Origin: Terriglobia bacterium
GTDB lineage: Bacteria > Acidobacteriota > Terriglobia > UBA7540
DNA length: 5,420 nt
Direction of reading: 5' to 3'
NCBI GenBank assembly: GCA_030036915.1
Contig: JASHSC010000639.1
Location: 1 to 5,420 of the forward strand
This document shows, in pieces, positions 1 to 5,039 of this stretch. Numbering within the stretch: position 1 is the first letter of the stretch; each line of letters starts with the position of its first letter. Under the pieces are notes generated by a model. That model did no database searches, had not been told where the DNA came from, and saw only the letters and a list, made by a program, of their open reading frames with translations. The position numbers and the translations under genes are program-made.

Positions 1-654
1 GAGTTTTATTACGTCGCCGAGAATCTGTTGTTGCGTGGTGGATATCGAAAAACCCACTTCCAAGCAGACCAAACTACGCTGCAATGCGTATCCGATATTG
101 GAGTTCGTGCAGAATGCTCGGCCGTACCCCTTCCGTTGACTGACGCTCGCAGATTTACTCTACGGTTTACTCGGTCTTCAGAGTTCATTAGAACCCCCGA
201 GATTTGCCGGTTTCAAGAAACAATCCTGCAATCTGCAATACGTCGACATCTGATGCGACTTGATAACCTCCACAAATTCATTTCGCGGATCGGGGTTGCA
301 GGAGTCGAAGCGAACGCCCTGGAAGTCCTTGGGGAGAAGGCACTGCCGCAGGGTCACATCGACCTTCTATTGAAGGAACGCACGCCGGTAGGGTCAGGGC
401 CCAAGATTCCTATCGAAGTTAAAACGCATCGGGCGATGGCTGGCGACTTGGAGCAACTGCGCGGGTATATGGACGAACTGCGTGGAGAATGTCCGACGGG
501 GGTGCTAATTGCAGCCGATTTTGGAAAGAGGGTTTCCTCCAAGGCCGCGGAATTCGGAATAAGGCTTGTAAGTTATGAATTGGACAGAGATTTAAATAAC
601 CCGGCAACATTCGATGAAATTTATCAAGGCTTAAGATTGGACGTTATTGGATAA
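1..654 (+). CDS. PD-(D/E)XK nuclease-like protein, 5'-truncated by window edge
   Basis: The frame is open from base 1 with no stop upstream of the first possible start (TTG at 28), so the gene most likely begins outside the window; 217 codons are visible. The C-terminal half looks like a PD-(D/E)XK nuclease fold of the NucS/RecB-like kind. Counting from base 1, Glu112 is followed by G-H-I-D121-L-L-L, a loop, then I-E139-V-K141, and after a helix Q152-L-R-G-Y156, the QxxxY element seen in several families of this superfamily. These residues would bind the metal and cut DNA. The N-terminal half (residues 1 to about 75) matches nothing I recognise. Codon use is more AT-rich than in the right half of the window, consistent with acquired DNA. 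It is convergent with the small gene that follows. A nuclease fold is likely; the specific role (restriction, repair, or effector of a defence system starting upstream) cannot be told from here. Confidence 0.72.
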   Translation, partial: EFYYVAENLLLRGGYRKTHFQADQTTLQCVSDIGVRAECSAVPLPLTDARRFTLRFTRSSEFIRTPEICRFQETILQSAIRRHLMRLDNLHKFISRIGVAGVEANALEVLGEKALPQGHIDLLLKERTPVGSGPKIPIEVKTHRAMAGDLEQLRGYMDELRGECPTGVLIAADFGKRVSSKAAEFGIRLVSYELDRDLNNPATFDEIYQGLRLDVIG

Positions 655-708
655 TAAGCACACCTACCCCCGCAGCGTTGCCGAACGAGTCGATACGGTC
701 CTCGAGCA

Positions 709-732
709 GGCGCAAATTCATTTGAAAGCGCC
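709..732. terminator. Candidate bidirectional terminator hairpin between convergent genes
   Basis: GGCGC (709-713) pairs with GCGCC (728-732), and inside the loop TTCA pairs with TGAA around a TT, giving a two-part hairpin with a small asymmetric bulge. It lies in the 82-base gap between the stops of two converging genes, where a shared terminator is expected. There is no clear T-run on either side, so an intrinsic terminator is only a guess. Confidence 0.28.
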
Positions 733-736
733 CCGC

Positions 737-985
737 CTATGTAAAGTGCGCTGCAACATAAGCTTGCGCAGCCGGACTTAGCCTGTCGATTTCACGGGGT
801 GAGTCCGCAAGATTGTCAAAGTCGATGACTTCAACCCTGACTCCGGGGGGCAAAGTGTCCTCACACACGTAAGCCACACCGCCGGACACGGTTACGAAAA
901 TGACTCGTTCCGTGGGCTCGCACGTTTTCTTTCCAACCTCTGTTGATTCGATCTCGTCTCTTAGTCGGATGACGGTCGGTTTCAT
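737..985 (-). CDS. Small hypothetical protein (82 aa)
   Basis: An 82-residue acidic protein starting M-K-P-T-V-I-R-L. The start at 985 is chosen because GGAGG lies five bases upstream of this ATG; the frame can be extended to a TTG at 1033, but that start has no such site and would lie at the predicted transcription start. The middle (V-I-F-V-T-V-S-G-G-V-A-Y-V) followed by P-G-V-R-V-E-V-I-D-F-D resembles a loose group of tiny bacterial proteins with a 'VTVSGGV...V.V.D.D' pattern whose function I do not know. The C-terminus (S-P-A-A-Q-A-Y-V-A-A-H-F) looks like a short amphipathic helix. There is no signal peptide or membrane segment. It stands alone on the minus strand, convergent with the nuclease-like gene and divergent from the DpnI-type remnant. 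It is probably a real gene, given the strong ribosome site and plausible promoter; no function is assigned. Confidence 0.68.
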   Translation of the reverse strand: MKPTVIRLRDEIESTEVGKKTCEPTERVIFVTVSGGVAYVCEDTLPPGVRVEVIDFDNLADSPREIDRLSPAAQAYVAAHFT

Positions 986-1039
986 GGTCTCCTCCATAAG
1001 TTCCCTTGCTGACCCTTGTACAAGAATGGCCAATTAGGG

Positions 1040-1068
1040 ATCTTATTCTTAGGAAACAAGAACCTCAA
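1040..1068 (-). promoter_or_regulatory. Candidate sigma-70 promoter for the 82-aa gene
   Basis: On the minus strand, TTGAGG (1063-1068) and TAAGAT (1040-1045) are separated by 17 bases, each matching four of six consensus positions. Transcription would begin near 1033, leaving a leader of about 50 bases before the ATG at 985. This supports the downstream ATG as the true start. The call rests on pattern alone. Confidence 0.33.
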
Positions 1069-1092
1069 CGGGTTTATTCCACAAACGCGTGA

Positions 1093-1282
1093 TACCAGTT
1101 CGCTCAAGAAACACCCCGCCAACCGCCACGTGCGCCATAAAATCCGCCCTGTGGCCCATAGCCCTTTCAAATTTCGGGTAGGGCGGGCGCGCCTTCGGGC
1201 GGCGGGCCGGCAGCAGTTGCAGGTGCTGCGGGACATGGGATTTTTGGAATTCCAGGGCGGCGGGCGTTATCGGGCGGTGTAG
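1093..1282 (+). pseudogene. Remnant of DpnI/Dam-replacing-type endonuclease, C-terminal winged helix
   Basis: The frame ending at the TAG at 1280 reads L-K-K-H-P-A-N-R-H-V-R-H-K-I-R (1103-1147), then a 21-codon block foreign to the family, then Q-Q-L-Q-V-L-R-D-M-G-F-L-E-F-Q-G-G-G-R-Y-R (1211-1273). As I remember DpnI, its last 33 or so residues read N-H-I-K-E-K-I-R-Q-Q-L-Q-I-L-R-D-K, then E-I-I-E-F-K-G-R-G-K-Y-R: the same sequence with K-I-R joined directly to Q-Q-L. This is the C-terminal winged helix that reads methylated GATC. Just upstream, Y-Q-F in another frame (1093-1101) fits the preceding helix (Y-R-F in DpnI), suggesting a frameshift. No catalytic domain lies upstream and no ribosome site precedes the frame. 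I take it as a decayed gene end, interrupted by the repeat listed separately. Family assignment is strong; expression is unlikely. Confidence 0.7.
1148..1210 (-). repeat. 63-base in-frame inserted element, copy A (long form)
   Basis: This block separates K-I-R from Q-Q-L-Q in the DpnI-type winged helix, where the family is contiguous, and its length (21 codons) keeps the frame open. Its reverse complement begins CGGCCCGCCGCCCGAAGG and ends CTATGGGCCACAGG. Both ends recur at 5040-5071 (16 of 18 and 13 of 14 bases identical), without the 30 bases between them (1162-1191). The GC-rich end contains CGCC-TTCG-GGCG, a short hairpin with a TTCG loop. No target duplication is obvious. Confidence 0.55.
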
Positions 1283-1288
1283 GGGCGC

Positions 1289-1319
1289 GGTTGCAACCAG
1301 CAGGTTTTTCCAGTAATCT
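1289..1319 (+). promoter_or_regulatory. Candidate promoter/operator of the toxin-antitoxin pair
   Basis: TTGCAA (1291-1296) and TAATCT (1314-1319) are 17 bases apart, and the ATG of the antitoxin begins at 1326, six bases after the -10-like hexamer, so transcription could start at or next to the start codon. No ribosome site precedes that ATG, which fits a leaderless message. The perfect palindrome GGTTGCAACC (1289-1298) covers the -35-like hexamer and is a natural place for autoregulation. The -10 match is weak. Confidence 0.3.
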
Positions 1320-1325
1320 CAGAAC

Positions 1326-1562
1326 ATGACTGCAGAGGGAAAAGCCCGGCTCGATCAACTGGTGTGGGTCGCCCCCGACCGCATGAGCGGGCAGCCTTGC
1401 TTCAAGGGGACGCGCGTTCCCGTCCAGGTGCTGATTGACCACATTGAAGGGAACTCGACTCTCGATGAGTTCCTGGAAGGCTTTCCGTCGGTCAGCCGTG
1501 AGCAGGCCATCCAGTTCATCGAACTTGCCAAAGACAACCTTCTATCTTGCGTATCCTCTTAG
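1326..1562 (+). CDS. DUF433 antitoxin-like protein
   Basis: A 78-residue protein carrying the DUF433 (PF04255) signature: R19-M-S-G-Q-P-C-F-K-G-T-R30-V-P-V-Q, followed by a helical segment (L-I-D-H-I-E-G) and the 'E-F-L-E-G-F-P-S-V-S-R-E-Q' turn, ending in a helix (A-I-Q-F-I-E-L-A). Length and layout are those of complete family members, which bind DNA through a winged/helix-turn-helix fold and usually sit upstream of a PIN-like DUF5615 protein as the antitoxin half of a VapBC-like pair. That partner follows here with a 16-base overlap. ATG at 1326 gives the usual N-terminal extension before the signature; there is no recognisable ribosome site, so leaderless translation is possible. The gene looks intact. 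It sits between two relics of a DpnI-type gene, in keeping with the mobile, defence-related setting of such pairs. Confidence 0.88.
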   Translation: MTAEGKARLDQLVWVAPDRMSGQPCFKGTRVPVQVLIDHIEGNSTLDEFLEGFPSVSREQAIQFIELAKDNLLSCVSS

Positions 1563-1879
1563 ACGAATGTGTGAACGCCGGCGCAAAGGCGGCTTTTCCC
1601 GGCCACGCGGTGAAGACCGTGCCCGAAATTGGCTGGGGCGGCAGTGCGGACGGCCCGTTGCTGGGCCACGCGCAGGAATCCTTCGACGTTTTCGTTACAA
1701 TTGACCACAACCTGGAGCGTCAACACGACCTCACCAAACTGAGACTCGGGTTCGTTATCGTCCGCGTCCCCGACAATCAAATCGGCTCGTACCGGCCAAT
1801 TTTTTCCGTTATGTTGCAAGCCGCTGAGTCCGTCAAGCATGGAGCGGTAGTCCACGTACACAGTCCCGAGTTTCGTTAG
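1547..1879 (+). CDS. DUF5615 PIN-like toxin
   Basis: A 110-residue protein beginning (TTG) R-I-L-L-D6-E7-C-V, the standard opening of DUF5615 proteins, a Mut7-C/PIN-like RNase fold. Further family marks are the I-G-W30-G-G and A-D35-G-P-L-L segment, F-V-T-I-D53-H-N-L-E-R-Q, the R-L-G-F-V-I-V-R-V strand, and a C-terminal strand ending at about residue 110, so the length is normal. D6, D35 and D53 are the likely acidic metal ligands for RNA cleavage. The TTG at 1547 is chosen because it places M-R-I-L-L-D-E-C exactly like homologues; it lies inside the DUF433 gene and has no ribosome site of its own, so translation is probably coupled to the antitoxin. By family knowledge it is the toxin of the pair; its RNA target is unknown. 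No frame damage is seen. Confidence 0.88.
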   Translation: MRILLDECVNAGAKAAFPGHAVKTVPEIGWGGSADGPLLGHAQESFDVFVTIDHNLERQHDLTKLRLGFVIVRVPDNQIGSYRPIFSVMLQAAESVKHGAVVHVHSPEFR

Positions 1880-2057
1880 CTCAGCTCTGGAATACGGGGA
1901 TACGGGTACGGACGGAACGTTTACCGCATTTTTGGAAACCGAACAGCCCCGTTGTAAACCTGCGAACCGTTCCCGAAAAATAACCCACCCCGGTGGGTGA
2001 AATCACCCAGCAACTCGCTCCCGCCGGGGTCCGGTTGCGGCATCGGTGCCGGTAACC
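1880..2057. other. Non-coding stretch rich in inverted repeats
   Basis: No credible gene lies here. Three structures follow one another. GGAACG plus GTTTAC (together 1914-1924) face GTAAAC (1954-1959) and CGTTCC (1968-1973). ACCCACC/GGTGGGT (1983-1998) overlaps TGGGTG-AAAT-CACCCA (1994-2009), so the two hairpins compete for the shared GTGGGTG. GGTT-G-CGGCA / TGCCG-GT-AACC (2033-2057) encloses a TCGG loop. The first could act as a terminator for the toxin gene, but no T-run follows. The tandem hairpins resemble REP-like or IS200-end sequence; I cannot assign a family. Confidence 0.4.
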
Positions 2058-2432
2058 ATACTGGCCAGAATTAGTTACCAAAGAATTATATTCCCATCGA
2101 AATTGGTGCCCAAATTGCTCATTTTGTCCGATCGGCTTGGTTTCCATGGGAAAGCTATCCAAACGCAGCGCAGGGGAAGGTGCAGAGTGTCCTATTAGGG
2201 GGATATCCCCAGAAGTTATTGAAAACAAATACTCTAGCCTGGAGATAGATTCGCGGAAATGGCAAAATGAACGTGCATCCGGGGATGTTATTCAAAACAA
2301 AAGAACTTGTTAACGCACGGAAGCCAGCTTCCGGCGCAAAAGCGGGAGCAATCTCCGACGCTCTAAATGGCGTCTGCGCGACACGGGATTTTTGGAATTC
2401 CAGGGTGGCGGACCGTACTTGTCGGCGGATAG
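2056..2432 (+). pseudogene. Eroded DpnI/Dam-replacing-type endonuclease relic
   Basis: Scattered across two frames, in the right order, are pieces that align with DpnI as I remember it. L-V-T-K-E-L-Y-S-H-R-N-W-C-P-N-C-S (2071-2121) matches I-L-T-E-D-W-V-Y-R-Q-S-Y-C-P-N-C-G at equal length, the zinc-binding start of the catalytic domain. E-C-P-I near 2182-2193 may be the second Cys pair, without its last Cys. G-K-M-N / E-R-A-S-G-D-V-I-Q-N (2257-2298, frame change) fits A-T-M-M-K-R-V-Q-A-D-N-N-P-N. F-K-T-K-E-L-V-N-A-R-K-P (2291-2326) fits F-V-T-P-K-S-I-I-Q-R-K-P, continuing into A-K-A-G-A-I for the A-R-R-A-G-W-I segment. L-R-D-T-G-F-L-E-F-Q-G-G-G-P-Y (2374-2418) is the end of the winged helix. 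About 100 residues are missing before the last piece, stops interrupt the frames (for example TAA at 2311) and the catalytic E-L-K-S motif is not recognisable. The region is visibly AT-richer than its neighbours. Confidence 0.55.
2199..2210. repeat. Perfect 12-base palindrome
   Basis: GGGGATATCCCC is fully self-complementary and lies inside the eroded DpnI-type relic, preceded by the smaller dyad CCTATTAGG. It could be a leftover of an insertion or a chance motif. No function can be read from it. Confidence 0.35.
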
Positions 2433-2440
2433 GACCGCGC

Positions 2441-3325
2441 TTATGCCAGCGCCAGATTCAAATTCTCAATAGCTTCGTCAACTTCGCCGGTGTTTTTGTA
2501 GCCGACGGTGACGCAATTCACTCCGGCTTTTCGGAAGGCGTAGCGCATGGCGGCCTGGCGGTCGGCGCGCGCGGTGAATTGGCCCTCGCCGGCGAGCTTC
2601 ATGCTGATCACGCCCATGCCGTTCTTGCGAACTTCCTTCACGTAGGTCGTGACTTCCTTCACATCGCCCAGGCCTTTGGTGTCGAAGTTCTCCGCATCCA
2701 TCCGCACGCCCTTGTGGTTCATGCGGATCATGGCCACTTGCAGCCACTGGTTTGAGGGAACTTGGCGAAGGGCGGGCAGGCCGTGCACGGAGGCTCCGTG
2801 GGCGATGATGGCTTGCTTGTGCTGCATTTCCATGATGCCGTCCTGCCAGCGAGTGCTGTCCGCGGGCCAGGTGGCCACGTGCTGGTAGTGGAGCAGCATG
2901 ATGTCAAAGTAATCGGTCTTCGCCAGCTTGCGCAGCTCGTCGATTTTCTCCTGCGGGTCAACGTCACCGTGCGTGGTGATCTTCGACATCAGCTTGTAGC
3001 TGTCGCGCGGAATCCCCTGGAGCGCGATGCCCAGCATTTCGTGCATTCCGCCGTAAGATTCGGCCGTCTCAAAGAAGCGGATGCCGCGGTCGTAGGCGTA
3101 GCGAACCAAGCGCGTAAAGTCCGGCTGCCCTAATTCGCGCTGCACCTTTCCGCCGAACGTGCCTGTGCCAAACGCCAGGCGCGTGACCTTGACATTCGAT
3201 TTTCCGAGGGTCACCCAGTCCGTCGCGGTTTCGCGCGTGGCCAGCAAGGGAATGCTTCCCGCGCCCGCCACGGCCGCCGCAGCAAGTCCGGATTTCAGGA
3301 ATTCACGCCGTGAATAGTGCTCCAT
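2441..3325 (-). CDS. Tat-signal aldo/keto reductase
   Basis: A 294-residue aldo/keto reductase. The ATG at 3325 is chosen because GGAGG lies six bases upstream; a TTG 21 bases earlier has no such site. Residues 4-11 (Y-S-R-R-E-F-L-K) form a textbook twin-arginine motif, followed by an Ala-rich hydrophobic stretch to about residue 30, so the enzyme is probably exported folded with its nicotinamide cofactor. The barrel starts at W37-V-T-L-G-K-S. Catalytic tetrad: Y91 (E-S-Y-G), K115 (L-M-S-K-I) and H146 (L-L-H-Y) are present, but the usual Asp of 'F-D-T-A' is Glu86 (F-F-E-T-A). Near the end, V-T-V-G-Y-K-N-T-G-E-V-D-E-A fits the cofactor phosphate-binding segment. The mature part is shorter than the usual 310-330 residues. 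It lies downstream of the deacetylase on the same strand with 189 bases between, and probably has its own promoter. The substrate is unknown. Confidence 0.92.
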   Translation of the reverse strand: MEHYSRREFLKSGLAAAAVAGAGSIPLLATRETATDWVTLGKSNVKVTRLAFGTGTFGGKVQRELGQPDFTRLVRYAYDRGIRFFETAESYGGMHEMLGIALQGIPRDSYKLMSKITTHGDVDPQEKIDELRKLAKTDYFDIMLLHYQHVATWPADSTRWQDGIMEMQHKQAIIAHGASVHGLPALRQVPSNQWLQVAMIRMNHKGVRMDAENFDTKGLGDVKEVTTYVKEVRKNGMGVISMKLAGEGQFTARADRQAAMRYAFRKAGVNCVTVGYKNTGEVDEAIENLNLALA

Positions 3326-3391
3326 GGGTGCCTCCGTCTGGCTCAATTTGGTAGAACAGTCGCCGCTTTACGCGCCTTACAGCACGGCCAG

Positions 3392-3426
3392 GTCCGATTT
3401 GTGGACTTCGATGGAGTCCATCGGAC
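3392..3426. promoter_or_regulatory. Nested dyad in the reductase leader
   Basis: GTCCGA (3392-3397) and TGGACT (3402-3407) pair with AGTCCA (3415-3420) and TCGGAC (3421-3426), a 12-pair stem with a four-base bulge. Within it, CGATGGA-G-TCCATCG (3409-3423) is a perfect 15-base palindrome that cannot form together with the larger stem. It lies between the candidate promoter and the reductase start, so an operator or an RNA switch are both possible. No T-run follows. Confidence 0.4.
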
Positions 3427-3468
3427 TCGGGTAATCGGAAACGGCCACGCCACACCTCGTACAGGTAA

Positions 3469-3498
3469 ATTAGACCGCCACCCGGCGTGCAAGGTCAA
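3469..3498 (-). promoter_or_regulatory. Candidate sigma-70 promoter for the aldo/keto reductase
   Basis: On the minus strand, TTGACC (3493-3498, five of six consensus bases) and TCTAAT (3469-3474, five of six) are 18 bases apart. They lie just past the deacetylase stop and predict a leader of about 135 bases that contains the nested dyad. This is the best promoter-like match in the window. Confidence 0.45.
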
Positions 3499-3514
3499 GG
3501 ACAAAAATTCGAGT

Positions 3515-4486
3515 TCACTCTGAAGAATCTGAATACGGCTTGGCGTAATCACTGACCCACTTTGGAGGTTCGGTTTCGAGACTGCCATTCACTTTCACGC
3601 CGCGCTCGCGTGCCCAGCGATAGCCCCACATCGGGCCAAAGCGGGTGACGTCCGTGTCCGGAGTCTGGTATGCCGGGTCGGACTGCGCCGCTTCGAGCGA
3701 AACAAACTTGTATTGCTTCTGCTCGAAAATCGCGAGGACCTGCTCGATCACGTCGGCATTCAGCCGATTGTCGTGCAGAACCATAACCTCCGGAGGTTCA
3801 TAACCAAACACCTGTTTGTTCAGCCCGGCGTAGTAATCAATTTCCACGCTCGTGTAGGCGAGATAGTCGTTGCGCAACCGTTCCTCGTTCACCGCGTCCT
3901 TGTTTGCAAGCATCTTGACGTAAGCCGAATTGAAAATGTAGTCGGAACTGTCAATGGTGCACAGCGCCGATCGATATCCGTGCTGTGCCAGAAACGCCGC
4001 GAGGGCGTCGTGCTTGGATTGCGTGTCGCCAGTGTGGTCCATGGGGAAACGGAAAAACCTGGTGGTTCTCCCCGCCTGCTGCATGAGCGGCGCGATCCCC
4101 GACTCGCCGCGCAGGATTTCATCCTCGATCTGGTCAATGGATAGGTTATTGATGTCGGGATGCGAGTAGGTATGGTTGCCGAGGTCGAAACCTTGCTTGA
4201 TCCAGTTTTTCAGAATCGCGGTCCCAGCCGGACCGAGTGATTCGACATTGCCCTGAACCACGAACGCTGTTACGGGAACCTGGTGCGCCTTGAAGGCCCG
4301 CAGTAGCTTGGCATTGTCGGACTTGGCGCGACCGGCGTGCGCGACGTAGTCATCATGTGGATAAGGCCCGGCTGCGTAGGGGGCATCGTCAACGGTGATG
4401 GCCACTGTGCGGCTTTGCCCGAATGCGCCGGATGACGAAACTACGGCGATCGTAATGATTACAGCGAGGCTTCGAAGTGTGCGCAT
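3515..4486 (-). CDS. Secreted polysaccharide deacetylase (NodB domain)
   Basis: A 323-residue protein with a signal peptide (positively charged M-R-T-L-R, hydrophobic residues 7-16, likely cleavage at A-F-G23|Q24) and a NodB / carbohydrate-esterase-4 fold. Motif 1 is T-V-D33-D34-A-P (usual T-F-D-D-G-P). Motif 2 is N-H105-T-Y-S-H109-P-D. Motif 3 is R-F-F-R146-F-P. Motif 5 is V-M-V-L237-H238-D239. D33 would be the base, D34 with H105 and H109 the metal ligands and H238 the acid, so all catalytic parts are present. The family removes N- or O-acetyl groups from peptidoglycan, chitin-like or other cell-surface sugars; the substrate here is not evident. The tail of about 80 residues after motif 5 is unusual in length. 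ATG 4486 gives the proper signal peptide; the ribosome site is weak (GAGAGG about eleven bases away). It starts 27 bases after the amidohydrolase stop, so the two were probably co-transcribed. Confidence 0.93.
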   Translation of the reverse strand: MRTLRSLAVIITIAVVSSSGAFGQSRTVAITVDDAPYAAGPYPHDDYVAHAGRAKSDNAKLLRAFKAHQVPVTAFVVQGNVESLGPAGTAILKNWIKQGFDLGNHTYSHPDINNLSIDQIEDEILRGESGIAPLMQQAGRTTRFFRFPMDHTGDTQSKHDALAAFLAQHGYRSALCTIDSSDYIFNSAYVKMLANKDAVNEERLRNDYLAYTSVEIDYYAGLNKQVFGYEPPEVMVLHDNRLNADVIEQVLAIFEQKQYKFVSLEAAQSDPAYQTPDTDVTRFGPMWGYRWARERGVKVNGSLETEPPKWVSDYAKPYSDSSE

Positions 4487-4513
4487 GTTTAGAGTGAACC
4501 TCTCTGGGTGATT

Positions 4514-4819
4514 TTACCTGCTTCCCACCATTCCATGAACTGATTCGATAAGTTTCGTGGAATCGTAGCCGATGCCGTCTTTGAAAACAGTTTCCACGTT
4601 TTCGATGTCTGCGATGTTTTTCGATGGGTCGCCCTTCAAAACCACAAGGTCCGCCTGCTTGTCGGGCGCGATGGTTCCGGCCGGGTCGCCCATGAATTCG
4701 GCGCCGTTGGAAGTGGCAATACGAATGACTTCGAACGGCGTGAACCCGGCCTCAACGAGTAGCTCAACTTCGCGCTGGTCGCCGAAGCCGGCGATGATGC
4801 CGGCCATTCCGGTCGAAAC
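4514..4819 (-). pseudogene. Amidohydrolase, 3' remnant (imidazolonepropionase-like)
   Basis: About 100 C-terminal residues of a metal-dependent amidohydrolase remain: S-T-G-M-A-G-I-I-A-G-F-G-D-Q-R-E-V-E-L-L, then G-F-T-P-F-E-V-I-R-I-A-T-S-N-G-A, G-T-I-A-P-D-K-Q-A-D-L-V-V-L-K-G-D-P, and V-E-T-V-F-K-D-G. These are hallmarks of imidazolonepropionase-like enzymes, normally 420-480 residues long. Homology stops upstream of S-T-G (family G-T-D-P-T-G), so the H-x-H, Lys, two His and the last catalytic Asp are all lost. The frame runs on to an ATG at 4870, but those 16 or so residues look unrelated and lack a ribosome site. The remaining part covers the end of the barrel and the composite sheet and cannot be an enzyme. 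It was probably the first gene of the operon with the deacetylase. Confidence 0.8.
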
Positions 4820-4951
4820 GATACAATTGTAGCGCGAGTGTCTGTGGTTTCGGAAGTCTGATGAACCCAACCGGAGTCCAGCAATCGGACCCCACCCGAG
4901 CGCGCCTTTCCCGCTACCTCCAAATTGCGGGTGTGGACATCCGCGCTATAT

Positions 4952-4980
4952 TTGCAATTTCCCGATGGTGAACCGATAAT
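4952..4980 (+). promoter_or_regulatory. Candidate promoter for the serine/threonine kinase
   Basis: TTGCAA (4952-4957) and GATAAT (4975-4980, five of six consensus bases) are 17 bases apart. The -35-like hexamer and the spacing are the same as in the candidate promoter of the toxin-antitoxin pair. The predicted leader is about 145 bases and carries the short repeat copy at 5040-5071. Confidence 0.35.
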
Positions 4981-5039
4981 TCCATTCGGCGGGACCGGCG
5001 CCATTCCATTGGCAATAGATTCCATCGTAGGGGGGCTCG

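Noticed and set aside
1016..1282. 88-codon open frame on + read as an intact small gene
   Set aside because: It starts with TTG without a ribosome site; only its last part has homology (DpnI winged helix), interrupted by the inserted element and lacking any catalytic domain.
1881..2228. 115-codon open frame on the minus strand
   Set aside because: No ribosome site or recognisable family; it overlaps the hairpin cluster and the opposite-strand relic that explains the same bases better.
2267..2755. 162-codon open frame on +
   Set aside because: Most of it is antisense to the aldo/keto reductase. Only its first 33 codons carry the DpnI-type relic segment; it is not a gene as a whole.
2762..3133. 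Plus-strand open frame opposite the reductase
   Set aside because: Shadow of a strongly supported minus-strand gene with high third-position GC; no motif or start signal.
3713..4144. Plus-strand open frame opposite the deacetylase
   Set aside because: Shadow of the NodB-domain gene, which has all its catalytic motifs on the other strand.
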